Below, piece by piece: positions 34,110-40,944 of a stretch of DNA of 47,448 nucleotides; the stretch's first letter is position 1; every line of letters starts with the position of its first letter. The position numbers and the translations under genes are program-made. The notes below the pieces were generated by a model, which searched no databases, was not told the origin of the DNA, and saw only the letters and a program-made list of their open reading frames with translations. The stretch comes from SIG452 sp045541975 (GTDB lineage: Bacteria > Bacillota > Clostridia > UMGS1840). Location of the stretch: assembly GCA_045541975.1 (NCBI GenBank), contig JAZQKB010000033.1:1-47448 (forward strand). The letters are read 5' to 3'.

Positions 34110-34837
34110 AGGTTCTCCTTGTATTCTTCGGGAACGGTTTCCAAAAGAATTAGTTCTTCGGGGGTTAATTCTCGGTATTCTCCTAAATTCAGTCCTTCAT
34201 CTAACAGCAGGCTTCCAATCTGCACTCGTTTTAAGTAGGTAACTGTGGTTCCTAATGCTTCAAACATTCGTTTTACCTGATGAAATTTTCCTTCAAAAAT
34301 AGTAAGGTGACAACTGTTATCAGATAAGATTTCCAAAAAAGCAGGTTTGCATTGATAACCGTCATCAATCTGGATTCCTTGTTTGAAATGGTTTGACCAT
34401 TCGGATTGCAGTGAATGGTCCACTTCCACATAGTATTTTTTGTTGACGTGGTTTTTAGGGCCGGTTACCCGATGGGCAAGCTGTCCGTCGGTGGTTAAGA
34501 ATACAAAGCCTTCGGTATCTTTATCCAGTCGGCCTGCAGGAAAAATTTTGTTTTTGGGAAATTCGTCATCAGGGAGCAGATCCAAGACTGTTTTTTCTCT
34601 CGTGTCTTCCGTGGCACAAATATAGCCATCGGGTTTATTTAACATCAGGTGAAAATGCTCACGATAGCAGATGGTAATGCCGTTTGCCACAAGGGTACTG
34701 CTGTTGGGATCCACTTTCGTGGCAGGGTCGGTGATTGTTTGTTCGTCCACCGAAACAGCACCCGAACGGATTAGTTTTACCACTTCTTTTCGGGAGCCGA
34801 CCATTGCATTGGCTAAAATCTTATCCAGTCGTTCCAT
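34106..34837 (-). CDS. rsuA: 16S rRNA pseudouridine synthase, RsuA family
   Basis: 243 residues. An N-terminal S4 RNA-binding domain (residues 1-60, MERLDKILANAMVGSRKEV) is followed by the catalytic domain with GRLDKDTEG, where Asp105 is the catalytic aspartate. RsuA modifies U516 of 16S rRNA; RluB/E/F paralogues modify 23S rRNA, and the family alone does not settle which. The opening MERLDKILA favours the RsuA subgroup. It lies 10 bases after PBP2 and overlaps queA, so it belongs to the mreC-mreD-PBP2 transcript. Confidence 0.93.
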   Translation of the reverse strand: MERLDKILANAMVGSRKEVVKLIRSGAVSVDEQTITDPATKVDPNSSTLVANGITICYREHFHLMLNKPDGYICATEDTREKTVLDLLPDDEFPKNKIFPAGRLDKDTEGFVFLTTDGQLAHRVTGPKNHVNKKYYVEVDHSLQSEWSNHFKQGIQIDDGYQCKPAFLEILSDNSCHLTIFEGKFHQVKRMFEALGTTVTYLKRVQIGSLLLDEGLNLGEYRELTPEELILLETVPEEYKENL

Positions 34838-34847
34838 TTCTGTTCCT

Positions 34848-36845
34848 CTATTTCATCTGGAATTTATCGTTGTTTTCTTCGATTTCTTCCTGTTCATTAT
34901 GGAAGTATTGGGCAATCACTTCTCTTGCGGCCGGAGCAATGGAGTTTCCGTGTCCGCCGTGTTCTACCACAACGGAAATGGCGATTTGCGGATTGTCATA
35001 AGGTGCAAAGGCAACAAAGAGACCGTTGTTGGTACCGGGTACTTCTGCAGTTCCGGTTTTACCGCCTACGGCAATGGGAAAATCCTGGAACACATTGCTG
35101 GCAGTACCGTCTTCAGTAACAGAACGCATTCCTTCCATAATGGCTTTGTAATTTTCCGGGCGAATCGAAATGGTTTCCACTGCATTGGGTTGCACTTCTT
35201 TAATTTCGCCGGTGGAGTAATCTTTGATTTTATAAAGCAAATGAGCTTCGTATCGGGTACCGCCGTTCACCACAGTAGCAATATAGTTAGCAAGTTGCAA
35301 GGGAGTGAACAGATTGTCCGATTGTCCGATAGATGCCTGCAAAACGTCTCCGGGATACCAGGGTTTTCCAAGCTTTTCACGGTAGTTTGGACCTGCCAGA
35401 ATCCCTTTTTCTTCTCCGGCAATTTCAATACCGGTGTATTCTCCTAAACCGACTTTTTTGGCGTATTCATTCAGCTTTTCAATCCCAAGTTTGCGGCCGG
35501 TTTCGTAGAAATAATAGTTGCAGGATACTTTGATAGCATCTGCCACGTTCACATAACCGTGATTGCCGGGATACACATGGCAAGTGGGCTGATAGTCATC
35601 AAAATACATATATTTTCCCTGGTCATAAATGTAATCACCGGGGGCAGCAACATTTTCTTCCAAAACTGCTAAGGAGGTTAAAATTTTAAAGGTGGAACCG
35701 GGGGCATAGGTTCCCGAAATTGCACGGTTCCAGAATGGTTTTAAGGGATTGTTGTAATTCTTGGTGTAATCCTTCTGGAAGGTTTCAATATCGTAGTCGG
35801 GATAAGATGCCATTGCTAAAATTTCGCCGGTATGCACATCCACCACGGTAATGGCACCGCCGCCCACATCGTAGATGGTTTGTCTTAATTCATGGATTAC
35901 ATCCTCCAGGGCAGCTTCCGCCGTTTTCTGAAGATCTAAGTCAATGGTCAGAATAATGTCGTTGCCGGGTACTGCATTTTTTAAAACTTCCGTATCGGTA
36001 ATTTTGCCAAATTCATTCTGCTGGATTTTTAAAACACCATCAGTTCCTTTTAATTCCAGGTCATAAACTTTTTCAATACCTTCTTTTCCGATGATATCGG
36101 TAAATCCATATCCAAAATCTTTGAGTACTTCATACTCTTCTTTGTAAATTAACCCAACCCTACCCAATAGATGGGGACTGACTTTTTCAGGATACAGTCT
36201 GTCATAGGAGGTCATAATGTTGACGCCGGGATAACTTCTGTCGTTTTCTTTGATGATGGTAACCACGTTCATATTCACATTTTTTGCAAATACAAAGGGA
36301 TTGTTCTGAGAGAACTCACGCAGTTCCATTTCCGAACGGACAGCGATAACTTTTCTGTGATACTCCTGAGGAATTTGCTCCGAAACATCGTACCGTTCCG
36401 CTAATGCAGTGATACATTCCTGAGCGGTTAAATCTTCCGGAAGATTCATTTTTAAAAGATATGCCCGCACTTCTTCCTCCGGAAGAGTGTAGGAGTAGGG
36501 CAGTTCTGAAATGGGCAGGTTTTCCATAAATTCCTGATTTTCTTTTTCCATTAAAAGAATCAGGTTGTAAACAGTATCGTTTACCCATTTTTTATTTTTC
36601 TGATATTGAGAAATTTCTAAATTATAAGTGATCTGGCTGGACACAATCACCCTGCCGTAACGGTCAAGTATTTCGCCTCGTTCCGCTTTTAGAGGAACTG
36701 TTTTGACCGTACGTTTGATCGAGGCTTGTGCATATTCTTCTCCATTGACAATTTGCAGAGAAAACAGACGGAAAATCATTGCCAATAAGAAGAGAATTGC
36801 AATCGTAATGATGATGCCCAGGCGTGAAAACATATCCTTTTTCAT
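34848..36845 (-). CDS. mrdA: penicillin-binding protein 2 (elongasome transpeptidase)
   Basis: 665 residues. An N-terminal membrane anchor (about 10-32) precedes the PBP dimerisation domain and a transpeptidase domain with the three active-site motifs: SxxK in APGSTFK (Ser384), SxN in SCNYYFYE, and KTG in GGKTGTAEVP. It is a class B PBP with no glycosyltransferase domain, expected to cross-link lateral wall peptidoglycan together with RodA and MreBCD. The start overlaps the mreD stop by 4 bases. mrdB/rodA is not adjacent. Confidence 0.95.
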   Translation of the reverse strand: MKKDMFSRLGIIITIAILFLLAMIFRLFSLQIVNGEEYAQASIKRTVKTVPLKAERGEILDRYGRVIVSSQITYNLEISQYQKNKKWVNDTVYNLILLMEKENQEFMENLPISELPYSYTLPEEEVRAYLLKMNLPEDLTAQECITALAERYDVSEQIPQEYHRKVIAVRSEMELREFSQNNPFVFAKNVNMNVVTIIKENDRSYPGVNIMTSYDRLYPEKVSPHLLGRVGLIYKEEYEVLKDFGYGFTDIIGKEGIEKVYDLELKGTDGVLKIQQNEFGKITDTEVLKNAVPGNDIILTIDLDLQKTAEAALEDVIHELRQTIYDVGGGAITVVDVHTGEILAMASYPDYDIETFQKDYTKNYNNPLKPFWNRAISGTYAPGSTFKILTSLAVLEENVAAPGDYIYDQGKYMYFDDYQPTCHVYPGNHGYVNVADAIKVSCNYYFYETGRKLGIEKLNEYAKKVGLGEYTGIEIAGEEKGILAGPNYREKLGKPWYPGDVLQASIGQSDNLFTPLQLANYIATVVNGGTRYEAHLLYKIKDYSTGEIKEVQPNAVETISIRPENYKAIMEGMRSVTEDGTASNVFQDFPIAVGGKTGTAEVPGTNNGLFVAFAPYDNPQIAISVVVEHGGHGNSIAPAAREVIAQYFHNEQEEIEENNDKFQMK

Positions 36846-37351
36846 AGCTGGAACACGCTCCTGTGTTTTTTCAGATTCCTTTTTTGAATGATAAGCATTA
36901 AAAGGAAAATAACAAAATTGTAGATAAATTCAATGAGGGCTGTGCGGGTAAATAAGATGAGAAATTCTCCTTCAAACAAGGAAGTGAAGAAAGCGTAGCA
37001 CAGCGAATATAAAAAGCAGGTAATGAGTCCGTAGACGGCTTCTATCACAAAGTTTTCTGAGAATGCACTGTGATACAATTCACGGATTCCAAAGGCAACT
37101 AACGCAAACAACGCTGTGTAGCTCCCAAAAAATCTTCCGGACACACTGTCTAAGAAAAAACCTGCAATCAGTGCTGTGTAAAAAGAATAGTGGGGTTCCC
37201 GTAAGAAAGAAATTGCAAGCACAAAAGCTAACACAAAGTTAGGGGCTACTCCAAACAGACGAAGACGGTCAGCAAAAATAAGCTGCACCAAAAATATGAC
37301 AGCAGCTAAAAGCGTTTGCTTGATTATCTTAACCCATCTGGTTTGCAGCAT
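36842..37351 (-). CDS. mreD: rod shape-determining protein MreD
   Basis: 169 residues with several hydrophobic segments and an early FADRLRLFGVAPNFVLAFV stretch, typical of MreD. It is an integral membrane component of the elongasome. The order mreC, mreD, PBP2 with a 24-base gap and an ATGA overlap supports the call more than the weakly conserved sequence does. Confidence 0.9.
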   Translation of the reverse strand: MLQTRWVKIIKQTLLAAVIFLVQLIFADRLRLFGVAPNFVLAFVLAISFLREPHYSFYTALIAGFFLDSVSGRFFGSYTALFALVAFGIRELYHSAFSENFVIEAVYGLITCFLYSLCYAFFTSLFEGEFLILFTRTALIEFIYNFVIFLLMLIIQKRNLKKHRSVFQL

Positions 37352-37375
37352 GGCAGAAATCCTTTCCTAGCAGTT

Positions 37376-38203
37376 TTATTTGACAGTAATCACCAGTACT
37401 TCTTGAATATTGGTAAAATCCACAATTGGCACAATGGTGGCATATTGGGAATTTTCATTTTCGGAGATTTTAATTTCCTTAATTTTCCCGATGGGAATAC
37501 CACGGGGATAAATTTCGCCCAAGCCGGAGGTTTCTACAATGTCACCCTCTAAAATAGAAAACTGTTTGGAAACATACAGCATTTTGAGCATTCCGTCATT
37601 TACCAGTGCGTTATCACCTTCGGCAACCGATACATCTCCTGTGCGGGTAATTCGGCAGCCTACTGAGGTGGACGGATCTAAAATTGTCTGAATCTTTGCC
37701 CATCCGTGACCGGATTCAAACACTAACCCTACCAGACCGTTTTGAGAAATCACTGCCTGGTTGGCCAAAATTCCGCTCTCCTGACCTTTGTCAATGGTGA
37801 TAAATCTGCCGTAATTAGCACCGTCTTTTGCAATCACGGATGCAGCAGTTGTTTGAAATTCCGGATACTTTTCTTTTAATTCTAAAAGATTTCGGAGTCG
37901 TTCATTTTCCGTTTCTAAAGAAGCGAGGGAAGCGTTTTTCTGCTCCAGCAAATTGTTTTTGTAGGTAAGTTCATTCACTTCCTGTACCAGTTCCTGCTTA
38001 TTCTGAAAATAATTAAAAAATACGTTCACCGAATTGGAAACATTGGTGAAAAACTGAGCAACAGGTTTCACGGTTATATTTGCAATACTGTCTAAAAAAG
38101 TTACGTTTCCACGGTTTACTGCTGAGGTAATGAGTAAAGTGGACACGATAATCACAAACACAAAAATGACAATTATCGGTTTTTTTCGACTGCTTCTTCT
38201 CAA
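37376..38203 (-). CDS. mreC: rod shape-determining protein MreC (TTG start)
   Basis: 275 residues. A basic N-terminus and one transmembrane segment (PIIVIFVFVIIVSTLLI) are followed by a coiled coil (residues about 60-100) and the MreC beta domains, with a segment reading GLVGLVFESGHGWAKI. The start is taken as TTG at 38203 because AGGAGGTG (38219-38212) lies about 10 bases upstream. An in-frame ATG at 38272 lies inside the terminator hairpin at 38235-38269 and adds 23 unlikely residues. MreC bridges MreB, MreD and PBP2 in lateral wall growth. Confidence 0.92.
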   Translation of the reverse strand: MRRSSRKKPIIVIFVFVIIVSTLLITSAVNRGNVTFLDSIANITVKPVAQFFTNVSNSVNVFFNYFQNKQELVQEVNELTYKNNLLEQKNASLASLETENERLRNLLELKEKYPEFQTTAASVIAKDGANYGRFITIDKGQESGILANQAVISQNGLVGLVFESGHGWAKIQTILDPSTSVGCRITRTGDVSVAEGDNALVNDGMLKMLYVSKQFSILEGDIVETSGLGEIYPRGIPIGKIKEIKISENENSQYATIVPIVDFTNIQEVLVITVK

Positions 38204-38234
38204 AACTGTATCACCTCCTGATTTTTTGTAGTGA

Positions 38235-38269
38235 GAAAAAAGGAGTATGCCCCGGATAGGGCATACTTC
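38235..38269 (-). terminator. intrinsic terminator between mreB and mreC
   Basis: On the minus strand a 9-bp GC-containing stem (38267-38259 with 38252-38244), 6-base loop, and then CCTTTTTTCTC. mreB transcription should stop or attenuate here, so mreC onward either needs its own promoter or read-through. Confidence 0.75.
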
Positions 38270-38291
38270 CAACCATTATCTTAAGAAAGAG

Positions 38292-39329
38292 TTATCTGCG
38301 ATAATGTTTCATTTGTCGTCTGTCGTTATTGAGCATTTTTAACACATCAATTTCTTCCAGTAAGAGACCGGCACCCAGTGCCACACAGTCTAATGCATTT
38401 TCAGCTGCTTTTACGGGAAGCATGGTTTCTTTGGTCAGAAGGGAATCCAGACCACGTAAAAGTGCACCACCGCCGGTTAAGGTGATACCTTTTTCCACGA
38501 TGTCGGCTGCTAACTCCGGAGGAGTGGTTTCCAGCGTTTCTTTTACGGCGTCCACAATGTTGGTAATCGGTTCTTCCAACGCTTCTCTTACCTCCAGTGC
38601 GGTGATTTCAATATTTCTGGGCAGACCGGAAATTAAATCACGGCCACGCACGTCAATCACATCTTCCAATCCTGCACATTCGTATACGGAACCGATACGG
38701 ATTTTGACCGCTTCAGCAGTTCTGTCACCAATATGCAGATTGTGGTTTTTCTTAATGTAGTTTGCAATGGCAGCATCAAATGCATCACCTGCCACACGAA
38801 CACTTTTTGCAGTAACGATAGCACCCAGGGAAATTACCGCAACTTCACTGGTACCGCCACCGATATCCAATACCATATTACCAAAGGGATCAATAATGGG
38901 AAGACCGGCACCAACAGCAGATGCCATGGATTCTTCCACGATGTATACTTCTTTTGCACCAGACTGGATCACAGCATCTTCAACGGCACGTTTTTCCACT
39001 TCGGTAACGCCGGCAGGTACACAGGCTACCACACGGGGTTTTGCAAAAATACCGCCTTTTAAGACCTTTTTTAAGAAGAACTTAATCATTTTATAGGTCA
39101 TAGCAAAGTCGGAAATAACCCCTTCACTTAATGGACGGACTGCAATAATGCTGTCGGGAGTTCTACCAACCATTTCTTTGGCTTCATTCCCAACGGCAAG
39201 AACTTCCTTGGTATAACGGTTAATGGCAACCACGGAGGGTTCTCTTAATACAATACCTTTTCCTTTCACATAAATTAACGTGTTAGCGGTACCCAAGTCG
39301 ATACCGATATCTCTTGCAAACATAGACAT
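38292..39329 (-). CDS. mreB: rod shape-determining protein MreB
   Basis: 345 residues, standard length for this actin homologue. Nucleotide-binding motifs are visible: DIGIDLGTANTLIYV (phosphate 1), VLDIGGGTSEVAVISLG (phosphate 2) and ITLTGGGALLRGLD (adenosine). It forms membrane-associated filaments that organise lateral wall synthesis. A ribosome site GGAG lies 10 bases upstream. It follows DUF4321 by 34 bases and ends just before an intrinsic terminator. Confidence 0.98.
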   Translation of the reverse strand: MSMFARDIGIDLGTANTLIYVKGKGIVLREPSVVAINRYTKEVLAVGNEAKEMVGRTPDSIIAVRPLSEGVISDFAMTYKMIKFFLKKVLKGGIFAKPRVVACVPAGVTEVEKRAVEDAVIQSGAKEVYIVEESMASAVGAGLPIIDPFGNMVLDIGGGTSEVAVISLGAIVTAKSVRVAGDAFDAAIANYIKKNHNLHIGDRTAEAVKIRIGSVYECAGLEDVIDVRGRDLISGLPRNIEITALEVREALEEPITNIVDAVKETLETTPPELAADIVEKGITLTGGGALLRGLDSLLTKETMLPVKAAENALDCVALGAGLLLEEIDVLKMLNNDRRQMKHYRR

Positions 39330-39363
39330 TGTTACATTACTCCAATCTTATATATGAGATGAA

Positions 39364-39633
39364 TTAAAATACAAACCGATAAAACAGCGAGGCAATCAAA
39401 ATTCCCAAAAGAACTGCCACATTAATATGCAGGGCAAAGCCAAGAGTCAGGGAAATGACGGATAAATCCAACACCAGGGGGGATTGTAACCCAAAGGTGT
39501 ATCCGATATTCAGCCAGTTTAAGGCAGCAATATCTTTGGTTAAGTATGTAATGATTTCGCCGAATATTACACCAACTGCTAAAATCAGCAAGATTGCGAT
39601 TGCAGAAAAATGGTGTTTGGTGCCTTTTGCCAT
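39364..39633 (-). CDS. DUF4321 small membrane protein
   Basis: 89 residues with two hydrophobic segments (about 8-30 and 55-87). The layout and sequence (GVIFGEIITYL near residue 22, LGFALHINVAVLLG) match DUF4321, a small family found next to maf/mreB genes in Clostridia. Function unknown; the neighbourhood suggests a link to cell-shape genes. It lies between the Gx-transporter gene and mreB with short gaps. Confidence 0.8.
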   Translation of the reverse strand: MAKGTKHHFSAIAILLILAVGVIFGEIITYLTKDIAALNWLNIGYTFGLQSPLVLDLSVISLTLGFALHINVAVLLGILIASLFYRFVF

Positions 39634-39666
39634 GGGGGATTCCTCCTTCGTAAATATGTTGATCGC

Positions 39667-40176
39667 TTAGATGCGGGAAAGTCGTTTTGTGAGAAGCTCT
39701 GCCAATATCCCGATTACTACCGAAGTCAACAGAGTGACTGCTGCTGCAAAAGGATAAATACCGAAGACTGCAGCCGAGTGTAATACCAGAGAAGACATCA
39801 GATATTGCAACGTAATATGAAAAAATCCGCCAACGGCACTCACACCCGCCATAGAAATTTTTTCTGCTTGATATAGCGGAAACACTAACGCCATGGTGAA
39901 GCAGGAGGCAAGACTGCCTGTCATTGTGAATAAAAAAGAGGAAAATCCCTGAAACACAAAGGCGGAAATCAGAATTTTAAGACCTGTCATCAAAAGAGCT
40001 TCCCAAAAGCCGAACACAGACAGAAAGACTAAAATTACCAGGTTGGAAAACCCGAATTTTACACCGGGTACCCCTAAAGGAACCATTGCCTCCAGCCAGG
40101 AAAGCACAAACAGTGCTGCCAGACACAAGGCCCGTAAGCTGATTCGGGCAGCTTTGTTTTTAATAGGAGACGGCAT
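39667..40176 (-). CDS. Gx transporter / heptaprenyl diphosphate synthase component I-like membrane protein
   Basis: 169 residues, multi-spanning. The pattern LEAMVPLGVPGVKFGFSNLV followed by repeated glycine-containing helices (FTMTGSLAS) is typical of the Hpre_diP_synt_I / Gx transporter family. The start is placed at 40176, with AAGGAGG 11 bases upstream; an upstream in-frame ATG at 40275 lies within the neighbour gene. It overlaps the NusG_II gene by 17 bases, a pairing common in Firmicutes and possibly linked to redox or quinone precursor biology. Confidence 0.85.
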   Translation of the reverse strand: MPSPIKNKAARISLRALCLAALFVLSWLEAMVPLGVPGVKFGFSNLVILVFLSVFGFWEALLMTGLKILISAFVFQGFSSFLFTMTGSLASCFTMALVFPLYQAEKISMAGVSAVGGFFHITLQYLMSSLVLHSAAVFGIYPFAAAVTLLTSVVIGILAELLTKRLSRI

Positions 40177-40552
40177 CAACCGAATCGCCTCCTTCCAGCG
40201 TGATGAGTAGTTTGTGCGGTAAACAGATGAGTGTGTCACCGGCTTGAGAAATGCTTCCCATATGCACACAATCATGACCGGGGCAGTCGCTTTCGGTAAT
40301 CTGAACCCGTCCGGATTGTATGGATACCAGATTATAGCCGTAATCTGTTTTTACCCTAACATTTTTTTCATAATCTTCGGAAATCACATAAGACGCATAC
40401 TCTTTGGAATCTACAAAGATTTTCACGGTATGGGCAGATGAGGGAGCTTTGTAAAAGCAGATTGACGTTACTATGACTATGGCTGCAATCAGACCAAATA
40501 TCAAAAAGTCTCCTTTTTTTAAGCCACCTAAACACTGTTTTTGCTGTTTCAT
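40160..40552 (-). CDS. NusG domain II-containing protein
   Basis: 130 residues. After an N-terminal membrane helix (about 15-35) comes the NusG_II beta domain with the hallmark DCPGHDCVHMGSISQAGDTLI and CLPHKL. It is not a transcription factor; the family is membrane-linked and usually paired with a Gx transporter, as here. The promoter at 40634-40662 (minus strand) lies about 80 bases upstream, making this the first gene of the NusG_II-Gx-DUF4321-mreB operon. Confidence 0.9.
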   Translation of the reverse strand: MKQQKQCLGGLKKGDFLIFGLIAAIVIVTSICFYKAPSSAHTVKIFVDSKEYASYVISEDYEKNVRVKTDYGYNLVSIQSGRVQITESDCPGHDCVHMGSISQAGDTLICLPHKLLITLEGGDSVDAVSY

Positions 40553-40633
40553 ACTGCCCTCAGTTTATTTGGAAATTTGCAATTGATATCAGTTACTTGC
40601 AAAACTTTTCCGTTTTTACTCTATATCTATTTT

Positions 40634-40662
40634 AATATATCATAAAAAAGAATAATAGTCAA
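40634..40662 (-). promoter_or_regulatory. promoter of the NusG_II-mreB operon
   Basis: On the minus strand TTGACT (40662-40657), a 17-base spacer and TATATT (40639-40634). It lies 81 bases before the start codon at 40552. Confidence 0.75.
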
Positions 40663-40764
40663 GCAGACAAACTGTATTTTTTTAGAAAAAAGCATCTTTT
40701 TTCCAAATCGTTTCGTGTGGAAAAAACTCCCGCCAAAAAACAGCAAACTGGAAAAATTTTTGCA

Positions 40765-40793
40765 TTGATTTCGGGTATATTCTGTGCTAAGAT
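40765..40793 (+). promoter_or_regulatory. extended -10 promoter of the large SLH gene
   Basis: TTGATT at 40765-40770, a 17-base spacer ending in TGC, and TAAGAT at 40788-40793. The extended -10 element (TG one base before the box) compensates for the weak -35. A transcript would start near 40800, giving a leader of about 145 bases. Confidence 0.65.
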
Positions 40794-40825
40794 GGGTTTG
40801 TAGCAAACGAACCCCTCCCCGAATA

Positions 40826-40938
40826 GCTTACATACCGGTTATTTCTCCTCCTGTTGCTTACATATTAAGAAAAGCGGCTCATTTGCCGTGACTCTTGGTA
40901 TGTAAGCATTTTTCATTTTATTAAAAAAACGGAGGAGA
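40826..40938 (+). promoter_or_regulatory. structured leader with alternative stems and anti-Shine-Dalgarno
   Basis: GCTTACATACC (40826-40836) and TGCTTACATA (40855-40864) are both complementary to the single downstream segment GGTATGTAAGCA (40897-40908), so two mutually exclusive stems are possible. The right arm is followed by ATTTTTCATTTT, terminator-like. In addition TCTCCTCC (40844-40851) is an exact complement of the Shine-Dalgarno GGAGGAGA (40931-40938). The parts suggest control by transcription attenuation or translation blocking, or a stabilising leader. No known riboswitch consensus was recognised. Confidence 0.6.
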
Positions 40939-40944
40939 GAAAGT

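Noticed and set aside
38204..38272. ATG start of mreC at 38272
   Set aside because: It lies in an intrinsic terminator stem and gives an N-terminus unlike MreC; the SD points to TTG at 38203.
40177..40275. N-terminal extension of the Gx-transporter gene
   Set aside because: It would overlap the NusG_II gene in another frame; the ATG at 40176 has a good SD.
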